A DNA stretch of 64,000 nucleotides from Neodontobutis hainanensis (taxonomy: Eukaryota > Chordata > Actinopteri > Gobiiformes > Odontobutidae), in assembly GCA_024349245.1 (NCBI GenBank), contig JALDNG010000005.1, positions 18,285,001 through 18,349,000 of the forward strand, read 5' to 3'. The notes beneath the pieces are model-generated. The model searched no databases. It was not told the DNA's origin and saw nothing but the letters and a program-made list of their open reading frames with translations. A program made the position numbers and the translations under genes. Shown here piece after piece: positions 58,803 through 64,000 of this stretch (positions are counted from its first letter, which is position 1; each line of letters begins with the position of its first letter).

Positions 58803-58927
58803 ATGTGGTCTGTGACATCATGTGCAGACCATGTAACAGTGAAGAGCAGCACACAGCCACAGTCTGATGACTGACAGAACTCCTTAAACTGCTCTGTGGA
58901 GTGCTCTTGTGTAATGCCATATTGGTT
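58803..58927. repeat. Diverged duplication, copy A
   Basis: Shares GACATCATGTGCAGACCA, CACAGCCACAGTCTGATGAC and TGACAGA...CTC...GCTCTGTGGAGTG with 59700-59829, in the same order and orientation, about 900 bp apart. On the minus strand copy A lies in an 88-codon open frame reading CQSSDCGCVLLFTVTWSAHD. No domain recognised. It may be a pair of duplicated exons, or noncoding. Confidence 0.6.
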
Positions 58928-59420
58928 ATAAGTTGCACACATTACTCTATGAGTAATAACCTGTAGAGAGTCCGGACAATGTACTGATCGGGGAAACTCC
59001 CATGAACCCTTGTGGTCTAATGTTCCACAGGTAAGACTAAAACTACATTGTTCCTCCTCAACCTCAAGTTTGACTTTGGGACGAATACTCCTCTCCAGTA
59101 TTCTGGCAAGGTGGAGACTCTGTCACAGACCTCCATCCACTGTTAGCTCAGGCATTTCATCCAAGATAGACATAATTATCTGAATTGAGTGACTTCAGCT
59201 TAGGTGAAGGATGAGTGATCCTAAGTCCTCAGCCTCTGCTTCCTTCACAAACAGTGGGCTGGTGAGATTAAAGAGATGCTCAAAGTGGAAAAGTTAGGGT
59301 TAGGGCCAACATTTACTCAAGGCTTCTTCCTTTGTGGCCGTGCCCAAATTTGTAGTAAGTGACATACTGTAAATAAATCAAAATGCAATTTACTATGGTA
59401 AAATAAAATGTGTATATATA

Positions 59421-59461
<41 letters not shown>
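59421..59461. repeat. (GT)n microsatellite
   Basis: About 40 bp of uninterrupted GT dinucleotides between AT-rich flanks. Confidence 0.95.
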
Positions 59462-59463
<2 letters not shown>

Positions 59464-59699
59464 AGTTATTGGTTAAAAAATGCATTGTATAGTGTTGAAT
59501 GAATAAAACTAAATAATTATAAACTTAAAACATATATATATTTATATTTCCCCGTCCTTAACATCACAATTCTATTTGTTATAATTGCATAACAAGAACA
59601 CTACTAAATGTACAGAGCCGTAGTAAAAGCATGTTTAGATCAGTATAAGTGAACATATATATGAACATCTGGACATTTATGTAGTCACACCAGTCCTTC

Positions 59700-59829
59700 A
59701 TGTGGTCGCTGACATCATGTGCAGACCAACAGCAACAAGCAGGACACAGCCACAGTCTGATGACTGACAGAGCTCCTCAGACCAGCTCTGTGGAGTGGGT
59801 GGTCTTTTCAAGCTGATGCCATGTTGGGT
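59700..59829. repeat. Diverged duplication, copy B
   Basis: Partner of 58803-58927. One minus-strand phase also reads ELCQSSDCGCVLL, but the only longer open frame here (59777-59986, minus) is in a different phase, so coding potential is not preserved equally in the two copies. The upstream part of that frame (GATNTHCTNLFFHTELLPDN) looks protein-like but unrecognised. Confidence 0.6.
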
Positions 59830-59989
59830 GGTGAAATTCTACCTGCTCCAGGCCACAGGTGCTGTTCAGATTGTCAGGTAGAAGCTCCGTGTGAAAGAAC
59901 AGATTTGTACAGTGAGTGTTAGTGGCGCCCACATGAAGCCGCAGAGGGGCACCTCCAGCATGCAATGAACTAGTGTGTGATAACAAAAC

Positions 59990-60450
59990 TCACGCTCGTT
60001 CCATCGCAGTGAGGAGGTGCCCGAGGTCATGTCTCCCCTCACCTCGTCTGAGTGAGTAGAGAATTATAGAGTCATATTTCAAAGTTAGCTGCAGGAGGAA
60101 GGTGAGATTAGAGACATTTTAATGGCTTAATGTTACGGCGGTATCTCACTGAGCTAATGTACAAGGTATGGCCACAGTCAGGTAAGATGCATGTGATTCA
60201 TGGAACCAGTTTTATTGAACCCTGTCCTCTTTCTGTTTTTCTTTCAGTTTGTGGTAAGTGCTTCCTCATGAGTTATAATCATTCACTGTAAATGTGAAAA
60301 CTGAGTGAAAAGAAAAATACTTTACATGTGGCAGTTCATCATAGTTTTAGGTCTGTGTAACAGACTGGTTGATTACAACATCATGCGCCTAGAGGCCTGC
60401 CTCGCTTCAAGACAATCATGGACATCTCAAAATTTCTAAACTCTACCTCT
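59990..60450. other. Noncoding spacer before the minisatellite
   Basis: No gene or clear repeat. Short sequences at 60000-60060 are GC-balanced. Confidence 0.35.
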
Positions 60451-60454
60451 ACCT

Positions 60455-62382
60455 AGCTGTAGGTAAACGCTCACACTGGCTGTAGCTGTAGGTACACGCT
60501 CACACTGGCTGTAGCTGTGGGTACACACTCACACTGGCTGTAGCTGTAGGTACACACTCACACTGGCTGTAGCTGTAGGTACACGCTCACACTGGCTGTA
60601 GCTGTAGGTAAACGCTCACACTGGCTGTAGCTGTAGGTAAACGCTCACACTGGCTGTAGCTGTGGGTACACGCTCACACTGGCTGTAGCTGTAGGTACAC
60701 ACTCACACTGACTGTAGCTGTAGGTACACGCTCACACTGGCTGTAGCTGTAGGTAAACGCTCACACTGGCTGTAGCTGTGGGTACACGCTCACACTGGCT
60801 GTAGCTGTAGGTACACACTCACACTGACTGTAGCTGTGGGTACACACTCACACTGGCTGTAGCTGTGGGTACACACTCACACTGGCTGTAGCTGTAGGTA
60901 CATACTCACACTGGCTGTAGCTGTGGGTACACACTCACACTGGCTGTAGCTGTGGGTACACACTCACACTGGCTGTAGCTGTAGGTACACACTCACACTG
61001 ACTGTAGCTGTAGGTACACGCTCACACTGGCTGTAGCTGTAGGTAAACGCTCACACTGGCTGTAGCTGTGGGTACACGCTCACACTGGCTGTAGCTGTAG
61101 GTACACACTCACACTGACTGTAGCTGTGGGTACACACTCACACTGGCTGTAGCTGTGGGTACACACTCACACTGGCTGTAGCTGTAGGTACACACTCACA
61201 CTGTCTGTAGCTGTGGGTACACACTCACACTGGCTGTAGCTGTGGGTACACACTCACACTGGCTGTAGCTGTAGGTACACACTCACACTGGCTGTAGCTG
61301 TAGGTACACACTCACACTGGCTGTAGCTGTGGGTACACACTCACACTGGCTGTAGCTGTAGGTACACACTCACACTGGCTGTAGCTGTGGGTACACGCTC
61401 ACACTGGCTGTTGATGTAGGTACACGCTCACACTGGCTGTAGCTGTGGGTACACACTCACACTGGCTGTAGGTACACACTCACACTGGCTGTAGCTGTGG
61501 GTACACACTCACACTGGCTGTAGCTGTGGGTACACGCTCACACTGGCTGTAGCTGTAGGTAAACGCTCACACTGGCTGTAGCTGTGGGTACACGCTCACA
61601 CTGGCTGTTGATGTAGGTACACGCTCACACTGGCTGTAGCTGTGGGTACACACTCACACTGGCTGTAGGTACACACTCACACTGGCTGTAGGTACACACT
61701 CACACTGGCTGTAGCTGTGGGTACACACTCACACTGGCTGTAGCTGTAGGTACACACTCACACTGGCTGTAGCTGTAGGTACACACTCACACTGGCTGTA
61801 GCTGTGGGTACACACTCATACTGGCTGTAGCTGTAGGTACACGCTCACACTGGCTGTAGCTGTGGGTACACGCTCACACTGGCTGTAGGTACACACTCAC
61901 ACTGGCTGTAGCTGTGGGTACACACTCACACTGGCTGTAGCTGTGGGTACACACTCACACTGGCTGTTGATGTAGGTACACGCTCACACTGGCTGTAGCT
62001 GTGGGTACACACTCACACTGGCTGTAGCTGTGGGTACACACTCACACTGGCTGTAGCTGTAGGTACACGCTCACACTGGTTGTAGCTGTGGGTACACGCT
62101 CACACTGGCTGTAGCTGTGGGTACACACTCACACTGGCTGTAGCTGTGGGTACACACTCACACTGGCTGTAGCTGTAGGTACACACTCACACTGGCTGTA
62201 GCTGTGGGTACACACTCACACTGGCTGTAGCTGTGGGTACACGCTCACACTAGCTGTTGATGTAGGTACACGCTCACACTGGATGTAGCTGTGGGTACAC
62301 ACTCACACTGGCTGTAGGTACACGCTCACACTGGCTGTTGATGTAGGTACACACTCACACTGGCTGTAGCTGTGGGTACACG
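60455..62382. repeat. 29-bp minisatellite with higher-order structure, about 1.93 kb
   Basis: About 65 tandem copies of a 29-bp unit, approximately GGCTGTAGCTGTAGGTACAC followed by GCTCACACT. Variant positions are limited: TAGGT/TGGGT, TACAC/TAAAC, CGCTC/CACTC, GGCTG/GACTG and a TTGATG variant of TAGCTG. A recurrent 23-bp short unit lacks one 6-bp AGCTGT block. Variants recur in register: the TAAACGC unit and its neighbours at 60755 reappear at 61045, exactly 290 bp (ten units) later. TTGATG units at 61411 and 61608 are 197 bp apart (six full plus one short unit). The array therefore grew by block duplication. The unit length is not divisible by three and no open frame crosses it, so it is noncoding. 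Confidence 0.97.
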
Positions 62383-62384
62383 TG

Positions 62385-63820
62385 TAAAAGAAGGTTTGTA
62401 AAAAAACTAAACTAAAAAAAATCTAGCGTAGACAAATCTAACAAAGCCTGGGTTTTGAGAAAGATTTACTCCAGTGTAAAGGGAAAATATGTTAATAACT
62501 TCCTGCATGTATACATGTAGGGCATGTAATTAAACCGGCCAGGTTTAGTGTCCATTCAAACACAGCAGCATAAACTGGCTCCAAAGGCCTTCAACAGAAG
62601 AAGAATTCCAATTCATTTTTATTTTTTACACAAATATTTCCAGCATGTGTAGACTCAAATTCAACAGGGTACATAAAACCAGTTACACCATGGACCCATT
62701 TGTCTTCCATTGTGTGAAGAGATGTTGCGGTTTAAAATGCTAGACACTTTCAAGTGCAGACAAATGGCAGCCTGATTACCTGTGAGGGAATGGTGAGTGA
62801 ATAAATCATAACAGACCTGAAAATTAGACTGTTCGCAGTTTCCTCAGTTGTTTTGAACATGTGGACTGTATTAGTACTATAAACACATGAAAGCATAAGT
62901 TACGTATTAAAGGTATGACACACATCCAACAACATAGCTCTGCCAGCTCTTATTACAAAAAGTAAAACTGACCCAATTCCTAAATGCAGAAATTACTTCA
63001 AACCAAGGTGTGGCACTCACCTTAAAAAGTTCAGACATTTAACATTATCCAAATGCCAATAATTCTGCACCATTATTTTCAAGAATCAAATACTGTTCTA
63101 TCATGGAAATTATTATGTTTCTAACTTTGATATTATTTATAGTTGGTATATTTACTTCTATATTAGCTTAGTGTACTGTTAGCACAACTGCCTCACAGTC
63201 AAGGTCATGGGCTGGATCTTTAATCAGCTAACACCCTGACTTCTCAGTGGGAGATTCCAAACTCACAACTCTGATTGTCTAATGCAGTCTAAAGGTTATA
63301 AAGTGTATTAAACCTGCCCTTGTTTTGGTACTTTGAGCTAAAGCTCATTTAAAATGGACAAGGGCAAAATAGAAAAATGTTCTATGGTCAGATGCATAAC
63401 AATTTGAAATTCCTTTTGGACAGCATGATTATTATTTGTGAATGATACAGTGGACAGTGAGACTTCTGAAACTGTTCCTGATCCATGCAGTGATTTCAGA
63501 ACAGAATCAGGCCTGTTTATTTATTTATTTTTTTATGCAGTGTTGCTTGAATTGAAGATCACCAACGTAATTTGCAGCATAGGATATTTTTAAGATTTTG
63601 CAGTTTTACGTTTTTTACAAAGTTATTCTACAGTTTTTTGCAGATTCATGAACCTCTGTCATCCTTTACTTCTGAGAGACTCTTTCAGAAATGCTCCATT
63701 CATAGTCATGTTACCTAATAAGATGCTTCCAGCTGTTACTTTTTATACTTACTTGTACAGACTGTTCTGACTGAGCTGAAGTGTGTTTGACCACACAAAA
63801 TCATAACGCCAAGCGTCCTT
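62385..63820. other. AT-rich noncoding stretch
   Basis: No exon or known repeat recognised. Confidence 0.4.
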
Positions 63821-63833
63821 TTGCTTGTGCACC

Positions 63834-63840
63834 TATAAAA
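63834..63840 (+). promoter_or_regulatory. Candidate TATA box at the window edge
   Basis: TATAAAA in ACCTATAAAACTCTGCC is followed about 30 bp on by a pyrimidine-rich, initiator-like region (TGTGTCAGCCTCTGG), and the following 130 bp turn GC-balanced and CT-rich. The arrangement fits a core promoter reading rightward, but TATA-like words are frequent in AT-rich DNA. Confidence 0.3.
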
Positions 63841-63934
63841 CTCTGCCACCTGAAATTGTTGTGTCAGCCTCTGGGGAGCACTGGGGTACATTCTCTCTAC
63901 TGCTCTGCTCAGCTCATCGTTCTGTGCTCGGTAG

Positions 63935-64000
63935 ATGCCCTGTTTCCTGCTCGATCCACACTCCTCAACACATCCACTCTCCCTCCTCTGGACCGTCTAC
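63935..64000 (+). CDS. Possible first coding exon, cut by the window end
   Basis: About 95 bp after the TATA-like motif, an ATG in TAGATGC context opens a frame of 22 codons (MPCFLLDPHSSTHPLSLLWT...) that is still open at the last base. No signal peptide or domain can be judged on so short a piece, and no splice donor is visible. It is recorded only because position, composition change and orientation agree with the promoter-like motif upstream; it may well be chance. Confidence 0.15.
   Translation, partial: MPCFLLDPHSSTHPLSLLWTVY

Noticed and set aside
60455..62382. Array of about 29-bp repeats resembling CRISPR repeat length
   Set aside because: Units are directly contiguous with no unique spacers, and the surrounding DNA is vertebrate. 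It is a minisatellite.

Overview
This window looks like teleost fish nuclear DNA. It is AT-rich, with no operons and no long host exons. It is littered with repeat types typical of ray-finned fish: L2-type LINEs, an RTE/Rex3-like LINE, several Tc1-like fragments, a DIRS-like tyrosine-recombinase retroelement, a solo LTR, LINE-tailed SINE sequence, TIR elements, and long micro- and minisatellites. Species cannot be decided from the sequence. Family names come from remembered features of fish repeats; no database was searched.

Layout. 1-5.4 kb: a 378-bp solo LTR with a 4-bp target duplication, a broken endogenous-retrovirus integrase tail, and the 5' end of a Tc1-like transposon. 5.8-7.3 kb: the only plausible host gene, an intronless coiled-coil gene with a CRE/E-box-rich upstream region and poly(A) signals. 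Its frame is cut by one in-frame TAG (followed by CTA) and then stays open for 126 more codons. 7.3-14.5 kb: AT-rich desert with GC-richer islands that resemble conserved noncoding elements. 14.5-15.3 kb: a shrunken Rex3-like LINE. 19.6 kb: a SINE. 22.2-23.6 kb: an L2-type LINE copy with an uninterrupted reverse-transcriptase reading frame. 25-43 kb: desert with candidate regulatory islands, a TIR element enclosing a (TA)n tract (29.9-30.9 kb) and a second Tc1-like end (32.8 kb). 43.8-44.3 kb: a foldback element whose inner segment is flipped in one arm. 47.6 kb: a third Tc1-like end. 48.1-48.3 kb: a hairpin with perfect 76-bp arms bounded by TTAA. 51.3-53.9 kb: a degraded L2-type LINE on the minus strand, split by a plus-strand DIRS-like element. 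58.8-59.8 kb: a diverged 125-130 bp duplication. 60.5-62.4 kb: a 29-bp minisatellite with higher-order organisation. 63.8-64.0 kb: a possible core promoter and first exon running off the window.

Apart from the coiled-coil locus and the speculative 3'-edge promoter, no host protein-coding gene can be supported. Most short open frames are chance frames in noncoding DNA. The GC-richer islands in a gene-poor setting would suit the regulatory desert around a developmental gene, but that is inference without alignment. The strongest leads are the interrupted coiled-coil gene, the TTAA hairpin, the nested LINE/DIRS structure, and the higher-order minisatellite.
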